Shown here: positions 6,315-12,565 of the stretch, one piece after another
Layout of the letters: each line of letters starts with the position of its first letter
Position numbering within the stretch: the first letter of the stretch is position 1
Virus record (IMG/VR): IMGVR_UViG_3300017917_004706
Location: 1 to 26,916 of that record
Source: a virus
Reading direction: 5' to 3' (one strand)
Length of the DNA: 26,916 nucleotides
Position numbers and translations under genes: made by a program
The notes under the pieces: generated by a model
Database searches by the model: none
What the model was told of the DNA's origin: nothing
The model's input: only the letters and a program-made list of their open reading frames with translations

Positions 6315-6463
6315 AGTAGCCCCCTTTGTTGTAGAACTTTTTCTCTATAACTAAAGTCTGCTCTATCTATACTCTTTGAAAGGTATGTTTCTGCAACTGA
6401 AGGAATTCGAAATTTCTTATCTAACCATGTCTTTAAAGTACTAAGGTTAGATATTAATATCAT
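6311..6463 (-). CDS. 50-aa small protein, weakly DUF3563-like
   Basis: The frame begins MILISNLSTLKTWLDKKFRI and continues PSVAETYLSKSIDRADFSYR. The pattern W-L, R-PS, YL-S-D-AD, R is faintly like DUF3563 short proteins found in bacteria and T4-like phages, but the match is weak. The ATG at 6463 follows GGAG and lies inside the last codons of the Hsp20 gene. The stop overlaps the next ATG. Confidence 0.5.
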   Translation of the reverse strand: MILISNLSTLKTWLDKKFRIPSVAETYLSKSIDRADFSYREKVLQQRGLL

Positions 6464-6947
6464 TATTTTTCTCCGTTAAATATTGCTTTTTACTAGATTT
6501 AGTTTCAGCATCTTTAACTTCGATCTTTTTTGGCTTCTTGTGCTCAGGAATAATTTTTTCCAAAGCAATTTTAAGCATACCATTCATCATCGCAGCATCA
6601 TTTATTTCGACTTGGTCATCTAATAAAAATGTGCGAGTAAATGCTCTGTTTGCAATTCCTTTGAATAAGAAATTGTCATTATCCTCTTGCGCTTTACCTG
6701 AAATAATAAGTTTATTATCTTCAAAGATAATTTCAATATCAGATTTAGCAAAACCAGCAACAGCTAGTTCAATAACATATTTGTTATCTTCTACCTTCTT
6801 GATATTGTATGGAGGATAGTTAGGAATATTTTTGGTCAAATCATCATGGAATTTTGCCATGCGATTATAAGTTTCATCGAATCCTACTAGAAACTTATCC
6901 ATATCTTTAAACATATCAAAGGGTCCGTTTTTCAGAAGTAGTGTCAT
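6447..6947 (-). CDS. Small heat-shock protein (Hsp20 / alpha-crystallin family)
   Basis: This is a 166-aa protein. An alpha-crystallin domain covers about residues 47-135: PPYNIKKVEDNKYVIELAVAGF is the first strands, then DIEIIFEDNKLIISGKA, FLFKGIANRAFTRTFLLDDQVEI, and MMNGMLKIALEKIIP matching the conserved GVL-type (here GML) strand. The short Lys-rich tail begins HKKPKKIEV, where an IxI/V-like anchor may reside. Such chaperones are common in marine T4-like phages and hold unfolding proteins, possibly during capsid or replication protein production. The ATG follows AGGAGA. A terminator-like hairpin lies just upstream, so a local promoter or read-through is needed. Confidence 0.92.
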   Translation of the reverse strand: MTLLLKNGPFDMFKDMDKFLVGFDETYNRMAKFHDDLTKNIPNYPPYNIKKVEDNKYVIELAVAGFAKSDIEIIFEDNKLIISGKAQEDNDNFLFKGIANRAFTRTFLLDDQVEINDAAMMNGMLKIALEKIIPEHKKPKKIEVKDAETKSSKKQYLTEKNNDINI

Positions 6948-6970
6948 TTAAATTCTCCTATTAAGCGAGT

Positions 6971-7000
6971 AAAAAATTGCCAACCCATATGGCATTGGCA
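6971..7000 (-). terminator. Rho-independent terminator between regA and hsp20
   Basis: On the minus strand TGCCAA/TTGGCA (6 bp) encloses a CCATATGG palindrome and is followed by A and six T (6976-6971). This would end part of the replication transcript after regA. Confidence 0.65.
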
Positions 7001-7014
7001 CCAGTGGATATTTT

Positions 7015-7038
7015 ACTAGCCTTCGCTGGCATGCTAGT
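7015..7038 (-). other. Second stem-loop in the regA-hsp20 gap
   Basis: A perfect 6-bp stem ACTAGC/GCTAGT has a 12-base loop that can pair further (GCC with GGC), next to a GC-rich CCCGGG palindrome (7044-7049). It is unusually GC-rich for this genome and non-coding. It could be a structured leader, processing site or extra terminator. Confidence 0.4.
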
Positions 7039-7063
7039 CCCATCCCGGGGATATAATTATTTA

Positions 7064-7489
7064 TTACGCAGATTGCTTTTTCTTACCAATATTATACTTC
7101 GTTTGGAGATCCCAGTCATCCTTATCTTTAAATGAAATAACTTTAATTTGAGATAAAGGAGCTGTATCCAAAAATTTATTATGGTCAATGATCTTGATAA
7201 GACCCCAATCTACTAATAATTTTGCAATAGTATTTCTTCTTTGCAGATCATTATCAGTTAGATCTGCTTGTTTACCATCTAATGCAAATAATTCTTTAAA
7301 ATGTACAATAAAATATCTACCTTGCTTATGTAGTATATGGCAAGATTGATAAAGCACTTTATCTTTTCTAGATGCTACACCGATTCTAGTTAATGTTTCT
7401 CTGACCTTTAAAAAATCGTCAGGGTGTGTAAGGGCAACTTCTAATGGAGAGTACCCAGGAAAATCAATATGGAATAAGTCATCCGCCAT
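7064..7489 (-). CDS. regA: RegA translational repressor
   Basis: The protein is about 141 aa from the ATG at 7489, which follows AGGTGG; an upstream GTG at 7498 lacks a ribosome binding site. It is easily recognised by similarity to T4 RegA: PDDFLKVRETLTRIGVA, then KDKVLYQSCHILHKQGRYFI, then VHFKELFALDGKQADL, and a C-terminal VISFKDKDDWDL. RegA binds initiation regions of many early phage mRNAs and represses their translation. It is longer than T4 RegA (122 aa) by an N-terminal extension (about 20 residues) and a basic tail. In T4 the order is 45-44-62-regA, kept here apart from insertions. It overlaps the orphaned gp62 tail by 11 bases. Confidence 0.94.
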   Translation of the reverse strand: MADDLFHIDFPGYSPLEVALTHPDDFLKVRETLTRIGVASRKDKVLYQSCHILHKQGRYFIVHFKELFALDGKQADLTDNDLQRRNTIAKLLVDWGLIKIIDHNKFLDTAPLSQIKVISFKDKDDWDLQTKYNIGKKKQSA

Positions 7490-7614
7490 TTCTACCACCT
7501 TTATACAATCTTGTTCTTATTGTTTCAATCTGTTCATCACTAAGAAGCGGGAGAATTTGACGGGCCTTTTCTTTGCTATATCCATAGTATTCCCTAATAA
7601 CTTCTAACGCTTCA
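7479..7614 (-). pseudogene. Orphaned 3' end of a clamp-loader small subunit (gp62) gene
   Basis: In frame on the minus strand this encodes EALEVIREYYGYSKEKARQ followed by ILPLLSDEQIETIRTRLYKG, a near copy of the C terminus of the intact gp62 at 8276-8719. No plausible in-frame start with a ribosome binding site lies just upstream; further upstream the frame is antisense to the endonuclease. It still overlaps the regA start, as an ancestral gp62-regA junction would. I read it as the displaced original gene end left by the homing-endonuclease insertion. Confidence 0.78.
7557..7614. repeat. 58-bp direct repeat, copy A (gp62 tail remnant)
   Basis: It matches 8354-8411 with two mismatches in 58 bases, including a final 45-base identical stretch. 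It encodes the conserved EYYGYSKEKARQ part of gp62 in the orphaned tail. Confidence 0.9.
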
Positions 7615-7620
7615 TACTTA

Positions 7621-7628
7621 TATTTATA
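7621..7628 (-). promoter_or_regulatory. Possible late promoter motif toward regA
   Basis: An exact minus-strand TATAAATA lies seven bases upstream of the gp62 remnant. It could restore transcription of regA downstream of the inserted endonuclease. Such an 8-mer can arise by chance in AT-rich DNA. Confidence 0.35.
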
Positions 7629-7640
7629 ATAGATGAATTT

Positions 7641-7648
7641 TATAAATA
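7641..7648 (+). promoter_or_regulatory. T4-type late promoter motif for the homing endonuclease
   Basis: An exact TATAAATA lies upstream of the plus-strand HNH gene. It would give a leader of about 75 bases containing two stem-loops. T4 intron endonuclease genes are known to use late promoters of this sequence. Confidence 0.55.
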
Positions 7649-7656
7649 ATGGGTAA

Positions 7657-7699
7657 GGGTAAAAGTTGCCGCTTTTACCCAATCTCGGAGAGTACGAGA
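7657..7699 (+). promoter_or_regulatory. Structured 5' leader of the endonuclease mRNA
   Basis: A perfect 9-bp stem GGGTAAAAG/CTTTTACCC (7657-7665 with 7672-7680) has a 6-base loop. A 5-bp stem TCTCG/CGAGA (7683-7687 with 7695-7699) follows. Both precede the GGAG ribosome binding site at 7719-7722. They may control translation or mRNA stability. Confidence 0.5.
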
Positions 7700-7728
7700 C
7701 TGTCCCCAAACTATTTATGGAGAGTTTA

Positions 7729-8301
7729 ATGTTTGAACAAAACAAATATTCTAAATGGTATTTCAACATAATAAAAAAAGCACAAGATAGAAATTGGAAT
7801 AAAAACAATTTTATTTACCTCGAAAATCATCATATTATTCCAAGAAGTTTGAATGGAAGTAATGATAAAAACAATCTAGTATATTTAACTGCTAAAGAGC
7901 ATTATATCTGTCACATTTTACTAGTAAAATGTGTTTATAAAGAATACCAATCTAAAATGATTTTTGCCTTTATGTCTATGAGTAATAGAAAAAATTTAAG
8001 CATGTTAAGATATAAAGGAAATTCTAGAATTTATAGTGAAATTAAAAATAAATGGGTAGAACATCTTAAGAAACAGCCTGGTCCAAATAAAGGCAAACAA
8101 TTTACTGATGATACTAAAATGAAAATGTCTTTGGCTAAAAAGAATATACTATTGTCTTTACAACATAAAAAATCTCTTTCAGAAGCTCAAAAAAATAGGT
8201 ATAAAAATAAAGCAAAGGGTTACTGTTGCTTAAAATGTAACAAAACATTTACGGGATATAACTTTAATAAGCATTTTAATATATGTTATATCCGCCCTTA
8301 G
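7729..8301 (+). CDS. HNH homing endonuclease with NUMOD3-like module and C-terminal zinc finger
   Basis: This is a 190-aa protein from the ATG at 7729 (GGAG seven bases upstream). The N-terminal HNH nuclease has YLENHHIIPRSLNGSNDKNN followed by LVYLTAKEHYICHILL, giving the paired His, Asn and downstream His of the active site. A NUMOD3-like DNA-binding stretch (NKGKQFTDDTKMKMSLAKKN) follows. The end has CCLKCNKTFTGYNFNKHFNIC, a likely CxxC-H-C zinc finger. It runs opposite to all surrounding genes and lies between gp62 and regA, flanked by a gp62 repeat. Its 3' end overlaps the gp62 3' end by 26 bases. It probably cleaves a gp62 target in uninvaded phages. Confidence 0.9.
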   Translation: MFEQNKYSKWYFNIIKKAQDRNWNKNNFIYLENHHIIPRSLNGSNDKNNLVYLTAKEHYICHILLVKCVYKEYQSKMIFAFMSMSNRKNLSMLRYKGNSRIYSEIKNKWVEHLKKQPGPNKGKQFTDDTKMKMSLAKKNILLSLQHKKSLSEAQKNRYKNKAKGYCCLKCNKTFTGYNFNKHFNICYIRP

Positions 8302-8719
8302 ATAATCTATTCTTTATTATCTCTATCTGTTGTTCAGATAAAATATTCAATACTTGACGGGCTTTCTCTTTGCTATATCCATAGTATTCCCTAATAACTT
8401 CTAACGCTTCAATCTTTTCTGGTTTTAGCCATTTATTGAATCTTTTCTTAGGCCGCACTATATTCTTTAAGAACGAAAATTGAAGGGCTTTTTCCAAGTG
8501 TGGTCTTGAATTCATCTCATTCGCGGGAATAATAGTATCCTGACCATATGATAAGCCCTTGTTTACTATATATGGATTATACTGTTTCTCTGACCAGTCA
8601 TCAACAATAAGTTTATCTTTTGTTTGATGGATAGCATTTATAAAATCAAAAGGCGATATAGCTGGTGCTTTCCAAGGTTCTTCTTTGAAAGATTTTACTG
8701 GTTCGCCAAATAGATTCAT
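8276..8719 (-). CDS. 62: Clamp-loader small subunit (gp62)
   Basis: This is a 147-aa protein. The N-terminal part FDFINAIHQTKDKLIVDDWS and the middle LEKALQFSFLKNIVRPKKRF are typical of T4-like gp62, which is poorly conserved and usually longer (187 aa in T4). Position between gp44 and regA is the second line of evidence. With four gp44 subunits it forms the loader that places gp45 on DNA. The ATG shares four bases with the stop of the metallopeptidase gene and has GGAG upstream. The last 45 residues are duplicated in the orphaned tail at 7479-7614, so this C terminus may derive from the endonuclease-associated copy. Confidence 0.85.
   Translation of the reverse strand: MNLFGEPVKSFKEEPWKAPAISPFDFINAIHQTKDKLIVDDWSEKQYNPYIVNKGLSYGQDTIIPANEMNSRPHLEKALQFSFLKNIVRPKKRFNKWLKPEKIEALEVIREYYGYSKEKARQVLNILSEQQIEIIKNRLSKGGYNIY
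8354..8411. repeat. 58-bp direct repeat, copy B (inside intact gp62)
   Basis: Partner of 7557-7614 (56 of 58 bases identical). The segment between the copies (7615-8353) holds the endonuclease, its promoter and the end of intact gp62. Confidence 0.9.
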
Positions 8720-9000
8720 AATCTAAACTCCGGATTATCATTTACTAAAGCAACAATAGCCTGTGCCGTGTAAACTACTTGTTCCTCAGTTAATTTAATG
8801 TTATATGACTTATCTAGAATATGAAGTATTTCGTGAATAAAAGCAATCTGTTGTGTTGATTCAGTTGCCTCTTTATTTATCATTATCTTTTGATTATTGA
8901 AATCTGCTAGTCCTAGATTACTATTCATCTCCTCAGCTGATAACATTTCAACCTTATATTCTATACCAGCTATTCTAAGTTTTTCCATAAAGTATCTCAT
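8716..9000 (-). CDS. Small zinc metallopeptidase-like protein (HExxH)
   Basis: This is a 94-aa protein with HEILH at residues 56-60 inside a hydrophobic helix (QIAFIHEILHILDKSYN), preceded by a short strand QKIMINKE and followed by a helix ending in IVALVND. The layout is like the minimal ImmA/IrrE or YgjP-like phage peptidases in which a strand precedes HExxH and an acidic third ligand follows (several Glu/Asp candidates after residue 70). The start at 9000 shares ATGA with the gp44 stop; an ATG at 8988 is an alternative. It is inserted between gp44 and gp62, which are adjacent in T4. Substrate unknown. Confidence 0.75.
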   Translation of the reverse strand: MRYFMEKLRIAGIEYKVEMLSAEEMNSNLGLADFNNQKIMINKEATESTQQIAFIHEILHILDKSYNIKLTEEQVVYTAQAIVALVNDNPEFRL

Positions 9001-9938
9001 TTAAATTCTACCGAAGCCATTATTTCGGTAAGGCATGCTACAAGATTAATTTCTTGATCTGCGCAGAATGCACTTTTATATTGATAATCCGCCAAGATTA
9101 AAACTAATTGAGGTACTTGTACAACATGATCTGTTAAAGTATCATAAACTTTTCTAATGATTGTTGCAGGATCATTATCAATATTGTTCACTACCCATCC
9201 TCGCATCTTTTTCCAATCCTTATCTTTCAGATAAGTAAGTAATTCTGATAGGTTTACTTCTCCCATATTGACAAGAATACCCTCATCAATTTTACCAGAT
9301 ACCGAGTAACGCTGCAACTCATTTAAAATGCGACGATAGTCGGGAAAATGCTTCTCAATTACTTTTGCTAAGACTTTAGGATCAAATGTCACATTCTCAA
9401 GCGAAAGAATTTCTGTAGCTCTTTTAAAGAATTTAGCCGCTATCTTTGGCTTATCTTCTTTAGGCAACTTGAATTCAATTACAGTGCATCTCGAATGTAG
9501 TGGCGGGATGATTCTATTCTTAAAGTTACAAGTAAAAATGAATCTGCAATTCGCAGAAAATTCTTCAATAAATGCTCTAAGAGCAGGTTGAGTAGAATTT
9601 GGATTTAGATAATCTGCCTCATCTAATATTACAACTTTAGTTTTGCCACTAAAAGAAACAGTAGATGCAAACTGTTTAATCTTTGTTCTTAGAACATCAA
9701 TGCCCGATTCTTCTGATCCATTTATAACAATATAATCTGTTTCCAATTCCTCACATAATGCTCTTGCTACTGTAGTCTTGCCTACACCGGCAGAACCACA
9801 TAATAGCATGTTTTGTATTTCACCTTTGCTAATCATTTCCTCGAAGATCTTTTTCTGATCTGAGGGCAAAATACAATCACTTAATTTTCTAGGGCGATAT
9901 CTTTCAACCCATAGAAATTGATCTTCACGAACTTCCAT
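8997..9938 (-). CDS. 44: Clamp-loader large subunit, AAA+ ATPase (gp44)
   Basis: This is a 313-aa protein, close to T4 gp44 (319 aa). The RFC-type start LWVERYRPRKLSDCILP is followed by Walker A GSAGVGKT (48-55), Walker B VVILDEAD (about 102-109), the sensor-1 region FIFTCNFKNRI, and the SRC arginine-finger motif (SRCTVIEF). A C-terminal helical collar (about 225-313) mediates oligomer assembly. ATP-driven, it loads gp45 onto primer-template DNA, so it also supports late transcription. The ATG follows GGAG. A metallopeptidase gene separates it from gp62. Confidence 0.95.
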   Translation of the reverse strand: MEVREDQFLWVERYRPRKLSDCILPSDQKKIFEEMISKGEIQNMLLCGSAGVGKTTVARALCEELETDYIVINGSEESGIDVLRTKIKQFASTVSFSGKTKVVILDEADYLNPNSTQPALRAFIEEFSANCRFIFTCNFKNRIIPPLHSRCTVIEFKLPKEDKPKIAAKFFKRATEILSLENVTFDPKVLAKVIEKHFPDYRRILNELQRYSVSGKIDEGILVNMGEVNLSELLTYLKDKDWKKMRGWVVNNIDNDPATIIRKVYDTLTDHVVQVPQLVLILADYQYKSAFCADQEINLVACLTEIMASVEFK

Positions 9939-9955
9939 AATAACTCCATAATATA

Positions 9956-10711
9956 TTAAGAAATATTTGCACCAGCAGTAATGATGTCACCAGTAAATAT
10001 ATGTGTTCCTATATGATCTAAATTAATGTCTGGTACAAGATGAACTTTGCCTCCTATTTTTCTATATTCCTCACAAAAGAACCAATCTTCCGACAAGAAT
10101 ACACCTTCCGTTCCCACAGCTGTCTTGAAATATTCAGTATACCATTTATCAAACTTACCAAAATTTGCTGCTCTTGCCTTATTCATATGAGGTTCTAATT
10201 TAGCAAAAACCTCTCTTTTAATCATCATGAATCCTGTGCCAACGTGAGCAACTTCTAGTAGACCTTCCGCATCTGTAGTATATTGGCCTGTATCATTACC
10301 TATTAGATTAATAACATACGATGCTCCAAACTTTTTTATATCATCAGCAGAAAGAATATGATTTGCTTTCATAGCATTATAGATATTACCCCAGTCAATA
10401 TATTTTTTAGGATAGGGAGCAGCTATAATATCTTTATCATATTCTAGTAATCGTTTTACGCTACCTGGGGGAAAAACAATATCTGAATCAACAAACATTA
10501 AGTGTGTACATTCAGAATTATTCAAAAAATAATCTACACAAAAATTTCTACCTCGCTGTATTAAACTTTCATTGGGCAGAAACATCCAATAGGTTGGATA
10601 ACCGCTATTTTGTAAATCCATTATAGCATGAAGTAAACTACTCACATAACCAAAATAACATTGACCATTATACATAGGTGTACAAAAAAGTACACTTTTA
10701 TTTTGACTCAT
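9956..10711 (-). CDS. GT-A glycosyltransferase-like protein
   Basis: This is a 251-aa protein. The N terminus SVLFCTPMYNGQCYFGYVSS begins a nucleotide-sugar Rossmann-like fold. THLMFVDSDIVFPPGSV carries the DSD (DxD metal-binding) motif at about 94-96. GTGFMMIKREVF and EDWFFCEEYRKIGGKVHL are acceptor-side motifs typical of GT-A enzymes. From memory, proteins with this layout are common in marine viruses. It lies between gp45 and gp44, away from the main glycan operon but on the same strand. Donor and acceptor are unknown; it might modify virion proteins or host glycans. Confidence 0.85.
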   Translation of the reverse strand: MSQNKSVLFCTPMYNGQCYFGYVSSLLHAIMDLQNSGYPTYWMFLPNESLIQRGRNFCVDYFLNNSECTHLMFVDSDIVFPPGSVKRLLEYDKDIIAAPYPKKYIDWGNIYNAMKANHILSADDIKKFGASYVINLIGNDTGQYTTDAEGLLEVAHVGTGFMMIKREVFAKLEPHMNKARAANFGKFDKWYTEYFKTAVGTEGVFLSEDWFFCEEYRKIGGKVHLVPDINLDHIGTHIFTGDIITAGANIS

Positions 10712-10889
10712 CCTGCCCCCAGAATTTCTTCTTATTTAGAAAACCTAGTTGCTCTAATAATAAAACCATATCCCAAGCTTTGCCTATGAAATTATGTTGA
10801 TAGCTATTCCAATCATCTTGGGATCCTGTTTTTCTTTCGGCCATAATCTTGGCAATATACTCAATGTTTTCCTTAGCTTTGTCAGTCAT
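10698..10889 (-). CDS. Hypothetical 63-aa protein
   Basis: A small soluble helical protein (MTDKAKENIEYIAKIMAERK, then FIGKAWDMVLLLEQLGFLNK). It overlaps the glycosyltransferase gene by 14 bases and starts three bases after the gp45 stop. No family is recognised. Confidence 0.6.
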   Translation of the reverse strand: MTDKAKENIEYIAKIMAERKTGSQDDWNSYQHNFIGKAWDMVLLLEQLGFLNKKKFWGQDESK

Positions 10890-10891
10890 GA

Positions 10892-11548
10892 TTACACCAC
10901 TGAATCAGGTTCCATAGCAATAAAGTATTCAATGGCTTTAGTTTCATGTTTAAAATGCATAAACTTTTTCTTTGAAATAGTTACAGTATACGCATCAGGA
11001 ATAACTTTAAAGTTTTCTACTGCTACATGGCAATCGAAATCCTCAATCCCAGGACCAATAGTTTTCTTATAAGTATTGGCAGTGTCATTCTTTTTATCAC
11101 CGATAGTTAAAGTTACCTGTTGGTGCTTACAAGCTACAGTGATTGTAGGTGCCGAAGTGATGGCAGCTGCTTTCATAATCATTTGAACATCTTCAGCTGT
11201 TAGTTTAAACTGAAAATGATTATCTAATTCAATACTTTTGTCTGGGGCGGCTACAATAACACCTGCGTTAGAATAAAAGTATTCAAACTTGCCACCATCT
11301 TTAGAAATAGTCAATGACTTATCACCGAACTCTACATTCTGATTCTCCATCAAAGTCAATAAGGCAAGCAATGAATTTAAATCATAAATTGGAACTTCAA
11401 CAGGGAAATCTTCAGTAACACTTGCCTTGGCAAAAATATTTTTGGCTGTACTGATTGTTGCTAAGGATTTACCCTTACGAATAAGAATGTTGCTGTTAAT
11501 GCTAGCAAAATTCTTTAGAATATCAATTGTTTCTTTACTAATTTGCAT
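10892..11548 (-). CDS. 45: Sliding clamp (gp45)
   Basis: This is a 218-aa protein, close to T4 gp45 (228 aa). It begins QISKETIDILKNFASINSNI, matching the T4 gp45 start. PIYDLNSLLALLTLME is the first-domain helix and strand, and the end IEYFIAMEPDSVV matches the VALEAD-type C terminus. It has the expected two-domain clamp fold, with three copies making the ring. It holds the DNA polymerase on DNA and activates late promoters. The ATG follows GAGG. The next downstream replication gene (gp44) is displaced by two inserted genes. Confidence 0.92.
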   Translation of the reverse strand: MQISKETIDILKNFASINSNILIRKGKSLATISTAKNIFAKASVTEDFPVEVPIYDLNSLLALLTLMENQNVEFGDKSLTISKDGGKFEYFYSNAGVIVAAPDKSIELDNHFQFKLTAEDVQMIMKAAAITSAPTITVACKHQQVTLTIGDKKNDTANTYKKTIGPGIEDFDCHVAVENFKVIPDAYTVTISKKKFMHFKHETKAIEYFIAMEPDSVV

Positions 11549-11555
11549 AATGTCC

Positions 11556-11861
11556 TCACACCGAATGATGATCTATTTGTTTCACGTTTTTTGTTTCTTT
11601 ATCATGCACATGGAGCATAATTAAAGCATAGTGTAATATCTTTAGTATATCTTTCCTATTCCTTCCTTCTTTTTTACCATACCTTTGGCAATATTTGATT
11701 ATATTACCCGCAGTATGTCCTATCCCATGTCCACAATCAATAATAAATTCTGTAGTTTGTATGGCACCTTGAGCATAATGTTGCGAATAGGTAGAATCAA
11801 CATATTGTTGTAATTCTTTAATAGATTCGTCTTCATTATATTTGTAACTTATTTCTGCCAC
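11556..11861 (-). CDS. DUF3310-like protein
   Basis: This is a 101-aa protein with a GTG start at 11861, preceded by GGAG seven bases away. The core TTEFIIDCGHGIGHTAGNII leads to KYCQRYGKKEGRNRKDILK and the helix LHYALIMLHVHD. The GNxxKYxxRYxxK-G--DxxK pattern is that of DUF3310 small phage proteins related to the T7 gp1.7 nucleotide-kinase group. It may act in nucleotide metabolism, but the residues shown do not prove catalysis. It overlaps the preceding glycosyltransferase by 13 bases. Confidence 0.75.
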   Translation of the reverse strand: MAEISYKYNEDESIKELQQYVDSTYSQHYAQGAIQTTEFIIDCGHGIGHTAGNIIKYCQRYGKKEGRNRKDILKILHYALIMLHVHDKETKNVKQIDHHSV

Positions 11862-12565
11862 GGATAAACTCCATTATAAAGTTGTTTCATTTTTTCGTTA
11901 CCATTAATAAAAAATTGCGCTTGAACTGAATCAGCTCTATTACCAACTCTATAATTAACAGTATACTTACCTGACACATTACATCTTATATTATTATCTT
12001 TTAGTGCAGAAGTCAATGCTCTATCCACCTCGGGTTGATCTTCTGGATGTCTTGCTCTTTTATACCATAACGGAGATAATTGTAATGCCAATATTCTAGG
12101 CAAAAAGAAACAATTCACATCAACAAAGTAATCACCTAAAACAGATTGCCAATTACCTAAGTTTTCACAATCATCATTACATATAAATTTACCAGAACTA
12201 TCTACGATTCTTCTTAAAGAACATGAAAAAGAATTTTTGTCTGATACTTCTAATAAACTTTCTACATGATTTTCTTCTAACCAATTATCCTCATCTAAGA
12301 ACATTATGTAATCGCCCTTAGCTAAATAAGTACATCCACCATATATTCTATGTCCGTTGTATTGTTCTGTACCTGTAGCATACGGTAAAACAATTACATC
12401 TTGATTAGTAATAAAACGATCAGCTTTACTCTTATGATGTTTACCATCTATGACAACTAAGTGTTGAATATTCTTATATGTTTGATTCTTTACAGATTGA
12501 AGATTTTGTTTTAGTAATTGTGACCCAGTAGTTGCTGTAATAATTGTGACAATGGGATTATTCAT
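11849..12565 (-). CDS. Family 2 (GT-A) glycosyltransferase
   Basis: This is a 238-aa protein. PIVTIITATTGSQLLKQNLQ, SVKNQTYKNIQHLVVIDG and YIMFLDEDNWLEENHVES are the classic GT2 blocks; the DED at about 94-96 replaces DxD. The C-terminal part (ARHPEDQPEVDRALTSAL) is likely the acceptor-side helix. It transfers a sugar from a nucleotide donor. It is the last glycan gene before the replication block and shares one base with the stop of the E1-like gene (TAATG). Confidence 0.9.
   Translation of the reverse strand: MNNPIVTIITATTGSQLLKQNLQSVKNQTYKNIQHLVVIDGKHHKSKADRFITNQDVIVLPYATGTEQYNGHRIYGGCTYLAKGDYIMFLDEDNWLEENHVESLLEVSDKNSFSCSLRRIVDSSGKFICNDDCENLGNWQSVLGDYFVDVNCFFLPRILALQLSPLWYKRARHPEDQPEVDRALTSALKDNNIRCNVSGKYTVNYRVGNRADSVQAQFFINGNEKMKQLYNGVYPWQK

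Noticed and set aside
7666-7728. Upstream extension of the endonuclease frame to 7666
   Set aside because: The extension covers the stem-loop leader and has no ribosome binding site. ATG 7729 has GGAG at the right distance and begins the conserved start of the protein.
7615-8353. Group I intron interrupting gp62
   Set aside because: The gp62 frame upstream is complete with its own stop, and the downstream part is a duplicate, not a missing exon. I could not find convincing group I P3-P7 pairings.
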